Source: Caecitellus pseudoparvulus (lineage: Eukaryota > Bigyra: Bicosoecida). From it: a stretch of DNA of 61,133 nucleotides. Each line of letters starts with the position of its first letter. The stretch's first letter is position 1. Where the stretch lies: assembly GCA_965644315.1 (NCBI GenBank), contig CBFFRQ010000109.1, forward strand, positions 1 through 61,133, read 5' to 3'. Both the position numbers and the translations under genes were made by a program. The notes beneath the pieces were generated by a model. It was not told the DNA's origin. It did not search any database and saw only the letters and a list, made by a program, of their open reading frames with translations. Of the stretch, positions 22,214-34,400 are shown piece after piece.

Positions 22214-25200
22214 TCAAGGCATGACTCGCAAGTGAAGTCCGTTTAAAGGGTCGCTGCCAAACACCCCCAAAAAGCTTGGAACATCACAGAGACGTGGATC
22301 GTGCAAGCCAGCATCGTCGCATTTGTCCATCGTTGTGCAGTACACAAAGAAGAGATCGACATCTTCTGGTTGAGAGATGGAGTTGATGTACGTGGCAGCG
22401 TCTTCCCCATCTCCGCCACAGGATCCAGCGCTGTCCGTCGAAGCCTCCGCTTCAGCCTCCAGCACTTTGCGCACATGCTCATGCAGTTTCGACCTGTGTT
22501 CACTGCCCACAATTTCAGGCTGCATGCTGAGCACAGCTTGGCCGCCTTCGTCCTCCCGGATATGGCCTGGGACAGCTACTGGGACGCCAAAGCTCCACAG
22601 AACACTGCTCGCCAACGTCCCGAGTTTCGGCTCAGCACTCCCCGACGGCTCAGTCCCGACCCCGCTGCTACGGCTCAAGGCAATTGATTGTGCAAGGTGG
22701 CCAGGCTGGACATGCCAGGATTCATCCGCGATGAGCGCGATCAAGCGCATGAGGGAGCCAGAGTTGAGGAGCTCTGCTGCCTCTGCTTCCCCAACTTCAC
22801 TCTTCAAGTTCTGGAGTGGCTGGAGGTTGCTCCTGAAAGACAGCGGTTCAGTAGTCGTGACCAAGAAGCAGACTTGGAGTCTGTCGCGGCCATCCTGCTT
22901 TGCGCGACGAAAGACGACAAAGTCAAGGTTGGGGAAGGCCTCGTGCATCTGGACAGTGTGGACGCCGTCCACTGGGAGCCCATGTAGCGCAGCAATGTCG
23001 CTGAAGGCAACAGTGTTCGTGCCCTCGTAGCTCTCGCAGTCCCAGTCCCACATCCGGCGGTGCTGCCGGAATCCCGAGCATCGTTGAGGGGTGAGGGCCC
23101 AGTTCCCCAGCATCTGCTCTGGTGTGGGTCCGCCTGCAATGGACAGCTGGTCGTACTGCCCGCTGAACAGCCCCATCTTCAGCAGAAATGCAACACACAG
23201 AGCATATTCTGCATCATGCGCAAAGTTTGGCACAGCTGCTATCAGTTGCTCCATCGCTCGCCTCGTTGCTTTTGATATATACTCTTGTCGTTGCTGTGGC
23301 TGGCTGGCTTCGGTCTTGAGCAGGGTCCTGAGCAAAGCCTTGAAGCCCATGGGTGTTGCAAAGTGTGTGTTGCCAGGAAGGTCAATATCCAAGGGGTTCT
23401 TGCGTTGGAGAATGGAATGGCACATGAGCATGTCAGCGCTCATCAGCTTCGGGTAATCAAAGGGGTCTGCCCCGAATTTCACTCGGTGCTTGACTTGCCT
23501 GGTGCATCGATCGCTCAAGTGGTCACGTTGATTTTCGAATGTTCTCTCAAGCCTCTTCATCACATCCTCTTTGATTGACCTTTCATGGTCGATGTCTCGC
23601 ACGAGCCAGCTCAGCATTCGCTGTCCGGCCGCCACGTTCTTGACGTACTTGTGCAGCATGGGGTGAACCTCAGGATCATGGCACAGCATGTCGAGGTGGT
23701 ATGTTGGCAGTAAGAAAGCAATGTCTGACCCAATAGGAGTAGTTTCAAAGCTGTCTACTCTTCGAGGGTAGCCGTTGATGGGTGGGGCATCCAGGCCATG
23801 TCCACACAGCAAGTGGATCGCCAAGTTGTGTGAGAAGTATCCCAGCTCCATGAAGGTGTTCTGCACGTCCAAGCCAGGTGGGAAGTTAAACAAACTCTCC
23901 CAGTTCATCTTTGCAAACTCATTCAGATACCCAACTTCTGGGCTGTACGCGAGCACTTTATTGCATGGTTCAGCCCACGACAGGAGTTGCTGCACTACTT
24001 GCCAATGTTCGCTCAAGTTTGTGCCACGGTGCTCCAGCAGCTTGGCGTGGAGTTCGTAAGTCTCGTCAACAATCAGCGTTTGGGGTGGGGTACCGGCATC
24101 GCCTCGTTTGGCAGTAAAGTGTCCCTCGGTCGGGTGGAGAAGCTTCGCCAATGCCTGCACCCGTGTTTCGCTGTTGTCCAACTCCCCAAACACGGAGTGC
24201 AGCTCTTCACTCACAAGTGCCTCTCCACAAGAGTTCCCCAAGCTCAGATCAGCCATGTCTTCGCTCAAGTATTCCAACTCGTCACTCAGAGTGAGGAGTT
24301 TGGAAGATGGAAGGTACAACAGGTCACCTCCGGCTCCCACGGCGAGCATCAAAGCGAGGGCTTGGAAGGTCGCAGTTTTGCCAGAGCCGACAGCTCCGGT
24401 AACCAGCAGTCCATGTGTACCTGCTTTGGGAAGCTCAATGGCTCTGGACAGGAACTGTGCTCGTTGGGGTGTCAAAACGAATGTCTTGAGCCCCAAGCGG
24501 TGGCGGTGGTCGTCAATCTCCTGGTTGTTCTCTGCGATTTCGCCAAACCCAACAAGAAGTGGGCGGAGCCGTATCTCGCTGTCAGATAGTTGAAAACGAT
24601 TTGCGGTTTTCTCTGTTCGATGCCAGAGGAAGCTCTTCATGTACGGCAACCGCAGAACCACAGCTTCCAGCTTGCCATCCACGACTACGGGTCGGCAGCC
24701 AGGAGTCCACAGGTCGCTGAGCTCATCTGCCAACCCCTTGGCAAGGTGATTAACGCTGGGATCTGCACTTGCTGGGTCGGTGAGCATGCTGAGCTTGTGC
24801 AGGAGGGGCCAAGCTTTGGGGTCACGGGCATGGAACGCTTGCTCTGCGTCGCGAAGCCAGCCGAAGTTGTCCCGGACCATGTCCAGATCTGCCACACCAA
24901 GCCCGCTGAGCAGTTTGTCTGCATCTTCTTTGGAGCACCCCAGTATCTGCAGAGCTGGGGGCACTTGCAGCTTGCTTGGGCTTTCTCCTGACAGGCTTGC
25001 CTGGACCAGCGCTCGCAGGGTGACAGCACAGTTTTCCACTTTCGGGGTGGAGCCGTAGTAGTGCCAGCTCCACTCGCTACATAGCTGCTGCCTTGCAGGC
25101 TTCAAATGGTCAAGAACAAACGTTTTCCACAGCTCAGGGCTCACACGGTGCGGGTCCATTATCAGCTGCAGCGTCCAGCTTCGAAAGCGACCATCCGCCG

Positions 25201-26320
25201 TTTTCAAGGCAGTGTTGGAGAGCATCAAGGAAGCGGGAACCGACCAAGCCACCGATCTCCGGGGGAGCAAAGAGACTGAAAGCTGCACCTAGCACTTCCG
25301 GGTCAAGAAGGGGGAGGACTTGGGAAGCGCCTCCAGGTGCCTGCACGTTCAGGGAAGCTGGGTGTAACGGGAGCGTACTGCGTAAGGCATCGCAAGCGCA
25401 CACACCAGGCTGTGAACCAAAGCGTGCTTGACAGTCAGTTTTGCTGCATCACAACACGCGCTCGAGTCCAGTTTGTACAGTGCCTCTTTCAGCCTTTCTT
25501 GCCCGCCCAAGCCAAACTTGGCGGCACACTCGAGCACGGCGGCTTGGTCAACACCGTGCATGTTTGCGAGCTCTGCAGCGTACAAAGCAGCGCATCGAGC
25601 TCCAGGCGGCAGGTTCATGAATGCATGTGCTTCGAGTGCTGGAGTATCCGCACCCTGCGGCACCCTTGTGCCATGTACTCGAGCCACAAAGCCTGTGGCC
25701 CACAGTGCCGCTCCTTCAGGTCCCAGGAAGGCTAACAAACACGCCTCCAGCCCCCCGAGCGCTGCCACGTGGGATATGTTTATGGTGTCATGACACATCA
25801 CACTCCCGACGAAGTTTGGTGATATCGGCTGACATGCAGCGTCAATGCACGGGGGTGGGGCCTGCGCACAAACAATCACGCACGCCGCTCATGACGCTCA
25901 CCGACCCCCACGTCGCGCTCAACGCGACACACGCACCTCACAACCCATCAGCACACCCAACGCCACCTCCACAGCTTGACCATCTATCTCACTGGACTCC
26001 AGCGCATCCACTGCGCCCGCCAGACGCAACTGATCACTTCCGCTCAGGGCTCTCCACCACGATACACCCTCCAGCCGTGCCCGCCACACCCCGCCCCCCT
26101 CACCGCACACATCCCTGCCCTGCCCACTACCTGCCACACTACACAGTAACAAGCGGGGGGTGAGCACCGCCGCAAGGTGCGGCGCGGGTAGGAGCCCCGG
26201 CAGGGCAGCTGGTGTGGCTGCGCCAACTTCCGCCCTGCCACCACGCAGGCGCCGCCAGCGCGGCCGCCCTGCAGCCTGGCATGCTCTCACAAGCTTCGTT
26301 GTGTGCAGCATGATTGGCAT
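22214..26320 (-). CDS. P-loop NTPase with C-terminal nuclease-like domain, Crinkler/RHS-like, about 1295 aa (copy 2)
   Basis: Four exons are read on the minus strand: 26320-25937, 25861-25406, 25340-25245 and 25165-22214. All introns are phase 0 with lengths 75, 65 and 79 nt. The third intron is the least certain because its donor (GTCGGT) is weak. The first intron falls after a WW...ALGVLMGCE block that lines up with WW...ALAALKKLK before the first intron of copy 1, so the intron position is conserved. The N-terminus (MPIMLHTTKLVRACQAAGRP) is basic and presequence-like. Walker A (GAVGSGKTAT) is near residue 570 and Walker B (TLIVDETYEL) near 677. The nuclease-like core reads NLDFVVFRRA then LQVCFLVTT. 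The Glu in copy 1's FIETT is a Val here, while the Asp and Gln are kept. The end block keeps DVDLFFVYCT. The family is as for copy 1, and the NTPase looks catalytically competent. Confidence 0.65.
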
Positions 26321-27579
26321 GGGAGTGGCGTGTCGTGATCACCACAGGGAATCGGGTTGTATGAGCTGGAAGTAGTGTTGTGTCTGCAGGCGCACACTGG
26401 CAGCGAGTCACAGGTGAAACGCAAGGCCCTCCGTTTCTGTCCCAATCGGTACTCAAGCAAAGCTCGCCGTGGCGCCAAACTTCGAAATCCTTGCACAATC
26501 ATTTAGCAGTAGGCTTAAATTTTCGCAGCTAAAGCTTGTGTCTGAGGCAAACCCTCGTTCCGCTCTTGACCCTTTCTTCGTCGCCTGCACGACTGCCCAA
26601 CCCCAAGATGGTGTAAGAACGCCTAGAGCTCCACACAGAGGCATGATCCCATGGAAAACCAGAACATTACCTTCCTTGCATGCCAGCCAAAACCCAAACT
26701 CAAGCTGGTTTTGCTTAGCAATTCTCAAATCTTGGGCTTGATGAATGGCCGAAAACTTGCACGCACCCTTTGCACAGCACCCGCTCTTCCAGGGCGGAAG
26801 GCATGGCTGAAACCAACTCCCAAAAGAGGACAAACTCTGTCATTATCATGCAGCGTTGGCCCACGGTCCTCCTGCCACCACTTTTGCACAGCTAGACGCT
26901 CACGCCACACCTGCACAACTGCGGCAAACTTTCCCGACAACTGTTGGTCAGGGAGGAACCAAAACCTTCGTGCCACACATCAATCACCTTCTACATTCTC
27001 ATGTGTGAATGACAGCAGCGAGCCCAACTTCGCGTCAGGGTCTCCAGAGTCGACGCCGCCGGCCATTGCCAACGATACCGATTTCCGCAGCACAGGTCGC
27101 AGCTTTCAAACGCTCCCTGGCAACCTTTCACTCGGCAACGGCGCAAAGATGAACGCCAGCGTAATAAAAATACTAGACAGACTTGATGCTAGCTGCCCAT
27201 GTCGCCCATCCCAACCTCTCTCGTCACCAGAGTGCAGAACCTTGCAGGCTGGTATAGCCGAACGAGAGACCGCTGTTGTGAGGAGCGGCTTACAAAGGCA
27301 TGGCTGTCGACGTTCCTGGACAGCAGCGGGAGTAAGCGTGTACGTTGGTTCAATTCAACCGCGCGGAGTTTCTTTGTTTGATTCGTTCCAATGGCGGCTC
27401 AGCCTCGATCAGGGCAGGGAATGCTTGCACGTCGCTACGGTTGCAACGCCAGCCAAGCCTGGCAAGCTGGTTGGCGGAGAGATAAGAAATCAAATCAATC
27501 CCTTGATGTAACGATATACGCGACATGGGGTATACCTGGTCAGTTGCATTTGCAGCACTCCACACGGGCGTTTCTGCCC
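26321..27579. other. Spacer between NTPase copies 2 and 3
   Basis: No gene is supported. It holds copy 2 of the dispersed segment (27003-27482). A plus-strand open frame of 286 codons covers 26651-27511 but has no recognisable domain, and copy 1 carries stops in the matching frame. Confidence 0.45.
27003..27482 (+). repeat. Dispersed ~480-bp segment, copy 2
   Basis: This is colinear with 7676-8152 over its full length. It ends 98 bases beyond the stop of NTPase copy 3, whereas copy 1 ends about 950 bases beyond the stop of NTPase copy 1. The right end contains ccaagcctggcaagctgg, matching 17 bases in copy 1. It is open in one plus-strand frame here but not in copy 1. Confidence 0.65.
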
Positions 27580-30500
27580 CTACTTTGCCGCCGACGGCGC
27601 AGGCAAAGGTAGGAAGTCGCCACCCATCATCACGTGCACGAGAGGAGAGTCAAGGAACTCTGAGCATCCATCCAAATACTTTTTGCTGTCTTTAATGTTC
27701 CTGCAGGTGATATACAGCATGTACACCCGCCACTCTGGCGAGCTCCCTTCCGCCACAGGCACTGCCGTCACTTTCAGCTTCTTGTCAGTGGTTTGCTCAG
27801 TGCTGTGCTCGTCGCCACTTCCACCTGCACCACCTGCAGGCAACTGTTCTGCCTTTACCCGCACGTCTGCACCCAGCAGCTCCAGCCAGGCATTGGCGAG
27901 AGTCAAGCCACCCTCCGCGCCCTGTCCACTCAGCGTGCCAGAGGTTGAGGCGTCGCCGCCCTCGCCGCCCGTGTGCGACATCTTCACGCCCCCATCTTTG
28001 AGCGACTCGAGGTGGGTCCCTTCTGAGAGCACCACCTGTGCAATGCCGCGCAAAGCAGCGGGCACACCCTCACACTCGGGCTTTTGGGATGCGTGGCGGT
28101 ACAGGTCGAGGTGCGTCGCCGCCACGAATACTGCGTGTTTGCCCCCCTTTTCGTCGCAAAACACTTGCAAAGCATCCAATCCAAGGTTCTTGTCCAGCGG
28201 CCGAACCACCCAGGCATCGCCTGGCTGCAAGTTGTGCAAGGGTGCCAGCGAATCTGCAGGCATGAGGAAGCTCTTGCCTGTGACCTGGCTTGGTGGCACG
28301 CCGCTGGCCTGTGGTTTGTCCTCACCACCCTCATCCCATGCTGACATTCGCCCCATGTGCCCCAAACGGGGAGTCTTGCTGACTGATGCAGGTGACACCA
28401 CCTTCATCAGCTCTGAGGCGCTTTCCTTGTTGGGATACTCCCAGGTATCCAACACCTCCTTGGGGACAAACGTTTGCCCAACAGCCAGCGCTCGGTGTCC
28501 ACACGCACCAAGCGCCAAAAGGTCGGCCACTTCCTTCCCGATGTGTGTCTGCTGTGAAGGGTAGACTCCAATCTGCCAAGTATACTCATGGCGTCTTGGT
28601 CCCCTTCCCTTCCTGTCGAGCAGCAACCGCAGCACAGCATGCCTGGCGGCCAAGGACACAAACCTCGCATTACCCCACAACTTCGTAAACTGCACTGAAA
28701 GGCGTGTCAACAAGGAGGCGTCCGCCAACCAATCAAGTTGGTGTTCAGTGTGAATATTCCACGTCACCGACGACAAAACTAGCCAGGAAAGCTCGTCAAG
28801 CTTGCCACTCTCGCGAAGCTGCCGCTCGAGGGAGTCTTTCAGCTCATCAGACACTTGGTGGAATGTCGCCCACAGGGCTTGCTTGTGCCCTGTGTCCTGA
28901 ACATTGCGGCGGTCTGGCAGGGGAATCCCTGGCATGGCGCCGTAAAACTGCAGCAATTCCTCAAGCTCGCGATCTGCTTGGCTTGCAGATGAGTCGGTCA
29001 CCCATGGGCGCCCTGCGCCTGGTAGCGATGGTTCTGGATCTGTGCCACTGCCAGGCAGTGCTGCCATAGTCCCCGTTGCGGCTTGCCCCAGGTCAACAAA
29101 GACATCCCAGAGCTGGCCCTCGATCGCGAGTCCAAGACTGGTGTCTGGGGAGCTTGCCCCCACGCCCATGGTGCCTACTTTCATGCTGTAGTCCTCTGAA
29201 TCGGGGCAAGGTTGCACATCCTCAGCCAAGCAACTGGGTTGTCCACCTCTCACCTGCTGGTCCAAATCATGCACTTCCTCCATCACCAACAGGCGGGGGT
29301 TCTCGGCAGGCCCACTTTCAATCAAGCCCATTGATATGGCAAGCTCATTCATCGCAACCTTTGTCGACTGCCCGAAAGAGCTCTGTGTCGGCTGCATGTG
29401 CAGCCGCAGCTTCTCGCCAGAATGAGAGTCCCCAGGGCGCGTGCTCAGACCTTGCAGAAGCAGGTTTCCTTCACCACCAACATGTGCAAGGCCATCTCGT
29501 ACATACAGCACGTCAGCCCCTGCGCCCACAGCCGCGATGCTGGCCAGCGCCGCCAGGATGGTGCTGTTGCCGCACCCCTGCACCCCGATCAGCCTGTGCC
29601 CTGGGCCTGTAGATACAAGCCTATCTGCAACCTGTGCAAGGAAGGATTTGTGCTCTTCCGTCCACTCAAGGCTCAGCGTGCGCACCGCCTCCCGTGGTAG
29701 CTGATCCAGCGTGCCATCCGGGCGTGGCTGTACGGTAGGTAAGTGAATGAAGCCAGCGTCCGTGGGCTCTTGCGTCAACGGAAGCAAGGATGGTGCAACC
29801 ACGTCGTCCACCGCCGCACATATGCCATGCACTTGCTGGACATCTCCCGGTTTCAATCCTTCACGAGGAACGGGAAGAAAGAACCGCGTTGAAAATGACT
29901 CAAGCATGCCGTTCTTGTCAAACACGGGATCCAGCCCCGTAGTGTCCACGGCACCGTTTGGCGCGTATCCGCTGCCTGCAACGCCAGCTCCTTCTTCAAC
30001 TTTCCTGTCATACTTCCTCTGCAGCTCATCCTCGGCATGCGCAAACCACTGCAGCACGCCACGCTTGCCTTTCAGCATCGCTTTCCCCAGACCAAGCTGC
30101 CATCCAAGCACGTGCTGCACCGCCCGACGATGGCTGCCATCTGGCAAGAACTCCTGCCCAGTCGCACTGTCAAGCAACACCTCCCGCAGCGGCAGCACCA
30201 CATTCGAGACACCCACGGAGGCCATAGCGGCAGCCCATGAAGCCTTCGCTTTGGCTTTGTCCTCGTCGGCAGCACGAGATGCGGCGTCCGCGGCAGCGCG
30301 AACATCCGTCATCACACCCGAGAGCAAAGCCTGTACCACGTGCTCACGAAGTTCTGGCGTCAGGACCGTGTGGGTTTCAAGAAACTTCTTGTCGATGAGG
30401 AAAGGGGGCACCACCACCAGCATTCCCATGTTCATCTTCACCTCGTGCGCTGCGGCCTTCCGGGCCTGCTCATCCAAGCCTTGGAGTAAATCTGGCAGTG

Positions 30501-31016
30501 AAGTCAAAGCGAGTGCCAGCGCTGTTGCTGTCGTTGGGTTGAAACCCTGCGTCTCAAGCAAAGGTCAAGTGAGACAGTGCCCGCCGCAGCGAAACGCAAA
30601 GTGCAAATGCCACCACACGCGACACCTACCAGAGGCAGCTCGGAAGGTAGAAACTCCACGACCTCGTCCAGTCCAAGATCACGCAAGGCAGTGTGCAGAC
30701 CCCCAGGCATTAGCACAGACTTCTCTCCCATCGCCAGGAGCACAGTGTCAGGGTTTGGCAGCTTCGCGCTGCTGCTGAAGCACGCTACCCCCCCGCCCGG
30801 CAAGGAGCCGCAAATATGTGCCACAGATACATACTCTCGTTGCGGTACACTTCCCATCATGGCTTCCCAGGCGTGCTCCACAGAGGAGGTGTACTCAAAG
30901 CAGGCTGTGGGCTTCGAAACGCCGGCAAACGAAACGCCACCACGCCAACTGCGCTGCACGGCGCCCCTGAGTGCCCTGCGGAACGCAGGTGCTGCTGAGC
31001 GAGACGATGACAACAT
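27580..31016 (-). CDS. Degenerate P-loop NTPase-like paralogue, about 1095 aa (copy 3)
   Basis: Three exons are read on the minus strand: 31016-30835, 30768-30630 and 30546-27580. The introns are 66 nt (donor GTATGT) and 83 nt (donor GTAGGT). The 66-nt intron is a multiple of three and open, so retention is possible. I chose the start at 31016 because it gives a basic, acid-poor presequence (MLSSSRSAAPAFRRALRGAV) like the other two copies; the frame is open up to 31397. The Walker A site reads VQGCGNST, with Asn in place of the essential Lys. The Walker B site reads LLVMEEVHDL. The nuclease-like core reads LGLDALQVFC then AVFVAAT, so the Gln of the QV core is lost. The C-terminus still aligns weakly (VYMLYITC against LFFVYCT). 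The frame is intact over more than 1000 codons despite these losses. It is likely a non-catalytic binding or regulatory paralogue, or an early pseudogene. Confidence 0.6.
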
Positions 31017-31446
31017 GATTGAGGGAGAATGCCAGGCAAATTGGGCACGGCGCTCAGGATCTGGACGCAAGCGTGCAGTTGGTATGGGACTTGCGCAGGC
31101 AGGCAGCTGCTCAAAATCACTTTGAAGAAATTGCAAAGCCTTGCGCAGCTCAGGGGTGAGCTTGCCTGCGTCGCTTGTGGGATTGCTTCGTGCTAGCTTG
31201 CTGCTTTGTGACAAGGAAAGGTCAGTCGCGGGCATGAGAATTGTGCTGAGGTGCAAAGTGCTCGCTGAGGTTCGGTCTGGCGTTGCCAAGCATGCGCGCA
31301 AAGCACTCTGTGCTTTCCCGACCAAGACCTCCCGTGTAGCCCTGCGCAGCTTGATACGAGTAGGGAGTGCATGTTGCTCAGTATCCCGATTCTGCAAGTG
31401 ACCAGCACTGGCGTGGAGCCTCCACCAGTGACATGATCACAGTGTT
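31017..31446. other. Upstream region of NTPase copy 3
   Basis: The NTPase frame is open from 31016 up to 31397, so the true start may lie further upstream than called. No other coding signal is visible. Confidence 0.35.
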
Positions 31447-34400
31447 TCAAGCCGTATCACTGAAGGTAGACAGGTCTGACTTGACACGGTGTGGAAACAT
31501 GTGTGAGGACAAATTTGGCAGCCCTCCAGCTGCCTCTAGCATTTTCGTGTCTCCCGCAGCTTCAATGGCCGCCGGCACTGTCATACAGGAAAGAAGGGCG
31601 AGATAGGCAGAGGCAGAGCGGCGGTATCCAAGGGTACAGCACCACATACCCCAATGAGGCAAGGATGAGTGGTAGGTCATGGACGGGTGCTCGTCTACAA
31701 ACACCTGCAGCCATTCATAGACTGCCATCGTTTGGGACTGTATGGACGATGTGATGAGGACCAAGAGCAGCCCCACGGCCAAGAGCGACGGCAAGGCGAA
31801 GAAAGCTGCCGAGGTATACAGTGTGACCTGTGGCAGTGTTGAGTGAGCAGGGCTCGCATCAGATTCCACCAGCGCAGACCACGCTGCCAGCCAGAGCCCA
31901 AGGGTGACAGCACTTTCTAGCGTATTTAGAGCGGAGCTGCGGTACGGCTTGAGCGCTCGCTGCACCAAGAACGAGGCCGTAAGCAGGAGCAGCAAAGCTG
32001 CAAGCTGACTCCGAGCGCCCCGTACAAGGAAGACAGCGGCAACCAGAAACGTGCGCTGAGGGAGTACCGCGAGCAGCTCCCATGCCAAGCAGCTGGGCTT
32101 GGTGTGCTTGCCGTCCCGCGCCATGCTCTCATGGCGCTGTGCGTGGGGCGCTCTCAGGCCTGCAAGGAGCGTCCCGGTGCGCATTCGACTCCACTCCACA
32201 TGCTGCAGTCGCTGCGCCTTGGATGGGTAGCACACCACGCAACAGGGGATGAGTATCATGACAAGGAACCCCAGCCCAGCTGCTGTCCCGAGTGCAGCAG
32301 TGAACAGAGCTTGTAAGGAGCCCAAGCCTGTGTCCCCTCGCAGGAGATGCACGGATAGCTCGGGCACCCAGATTACATCTAGCACCTGCAGGAATACGAT
32401 GCAGAACGACGGATACGCAAACAAGCCATACAGTACAATTACATGAAACCACGCAAACCCACGCCGGCCGGGAGTTTCTTCGGGCTTTGCTGGCTCAACC
32501 AGCGCCGCAGGCCTCCAGTTCTTTGTAGCGCTTGTGTCGTCCAGGTCGACTGCAGTGCGGACATGAACAGGCCTAGCCCAGTGCTCGGCTTCGTCAGCTG
32601 GCTCCACGACATCAACTGCGTCAACAACGATGGTGCTGGCATCATCAAAGAACTCCCCATCCACTGAGGCCTCACCATGCTGCTCGGGAGGTGGCTGCAC
32701 ACTGTCATGCCGCACCTGTGTTTCCTGCTCAGGGCCCGTGTTCACCACGCTTGGGGCGACAACTACATGCTCTTGTTGGGATGCCAGCTCTGGTAGTGAA
32801 GCTACAGCCGTTGCACGTGGACCAGGCGGGTGGCTGTGCAGCTCCCCGAGACGTGGGATGCCAGGTGCCCGCTTGGCATTCAGATCGCGCACTGCCTGCT
32901 GCACGTGCTGCTCAATCCGCGCAAGGGCGTTGGAGGCGTACTGTGCTCCAGGCTGAGGCTTCCTCCTCGGGCAACAGGTAGTGCAGCCGAGCACCCCAAG
33001 TAAAAGCACCACCTGCAATGCCACCGCTGCAAGTCTATGATATGGAGAGGTCATCGACCACGCACACTGGGAAGGGATCGAAATGAAGCCAGGGGACATG
33101 GATACGGTGGCAAGCCAGTCAAGAATGAACGGCCACGCGGTGGGCGGCGGTGTTGAAAGCTGCGACAGGACCCAATTCATCTGGCACCAGCCAGTCATTA
33201 TCCTGAACAAAGCCACCAGTATCGATGTCTCCTTGGGTGCCCGATTGCTTCGCACGACGAGGAAAACTATGACCAGCACTGGAACAAAGGCTCCAGTAAG
33301 GCTGAGGACCAGAGCTTGTGCCCATGGGGGGCACTTGCGGCACTGCGCAGCTGCACTCTGCCGAGCCCAGCCGTGGAGGCACTCCCCACATAGGACACCT
33401 CTGTGGCCTTCCAGGCAGGTCATGTTTGCACTGTTTGGCACCGTGATACATGCCTCCCTGGGCCAGCACTGTTGAAACCTCTGCGGAGGCTCCGCGTCGG
33501 GTCCAGCCTGAGATTCCTCTTCCTGGAAAGCGGGCGACAGCGCAGACCTGTGTGCTTGCAGGTCCAAAATCCGCTGACCAAGCTCAAGGTCTGAGGGGCG
33601 ACGAGCCGTTTGCGTGGCGAACTCAGCGGTCCAGAATCCACTCTGCACTCGGAGATGGCCGGCGACACACGCGCCGCCCTGCGTCGCACACGCTCTGCAG
33701 CTGGCAGCTCCAGGAAGGGAAAAAGTGCCACGGGGGCAAAGCGAGCAGGTTGGCCCAGCCCCATATGCTTGCACAGCAAATGACCCTGCAAGGCACTGGC
33801 GACAGTCCCCTGGGGAGAGACCCTCCTTGAAAGCATCAGCTCCTGGAGACACTCCCCACCCGGGCAAGCACGTGCAGCCAAGAGAGCTCTCAGACGGGGC
33901 AAGGCCGGCGCCGGAACAGTTTTGAGGAACAGATGCGAGCTGGGTGATCCCCAGCCCTTGCTGCAGTGGGGCTCCGCGAAGCACCGGCATGGCAAGAAAC
34001 ATAGTGGGCTCTGTCTGCTCTGCAAACACTCGCCACCTGGTAGACTGTAGGAGCACATCAGCTGCCACACTTCCTCGAACTGCAGAGCCAGGCGGGAGGT
34101 ACAGCCGCAACTCAGAACCAGGATCCATGCCTGTTGGGGAAAGTGCTGCACCGATGCTGTCCCTTTCACGAACGAGGAGCGAGTACTGCTGCTCAAGCCC
34201 GCTGTAAACCGCCAGGCGTTGCAGCGGCGCCGGGCAAGTACTTGCTGGCCCTCGTGCATCACACAAATTCCCTTGCACTGTAACGTTTGACAGACCACTT
34301 GATGGGGGCCCTTGTTCCACTTGCACAGACAACTCAGCCCTGCTCTGCATCTCACTCGCAGTGCCCTCCACGTTCAGCACAGCCTTCTCTTGCACCACTC

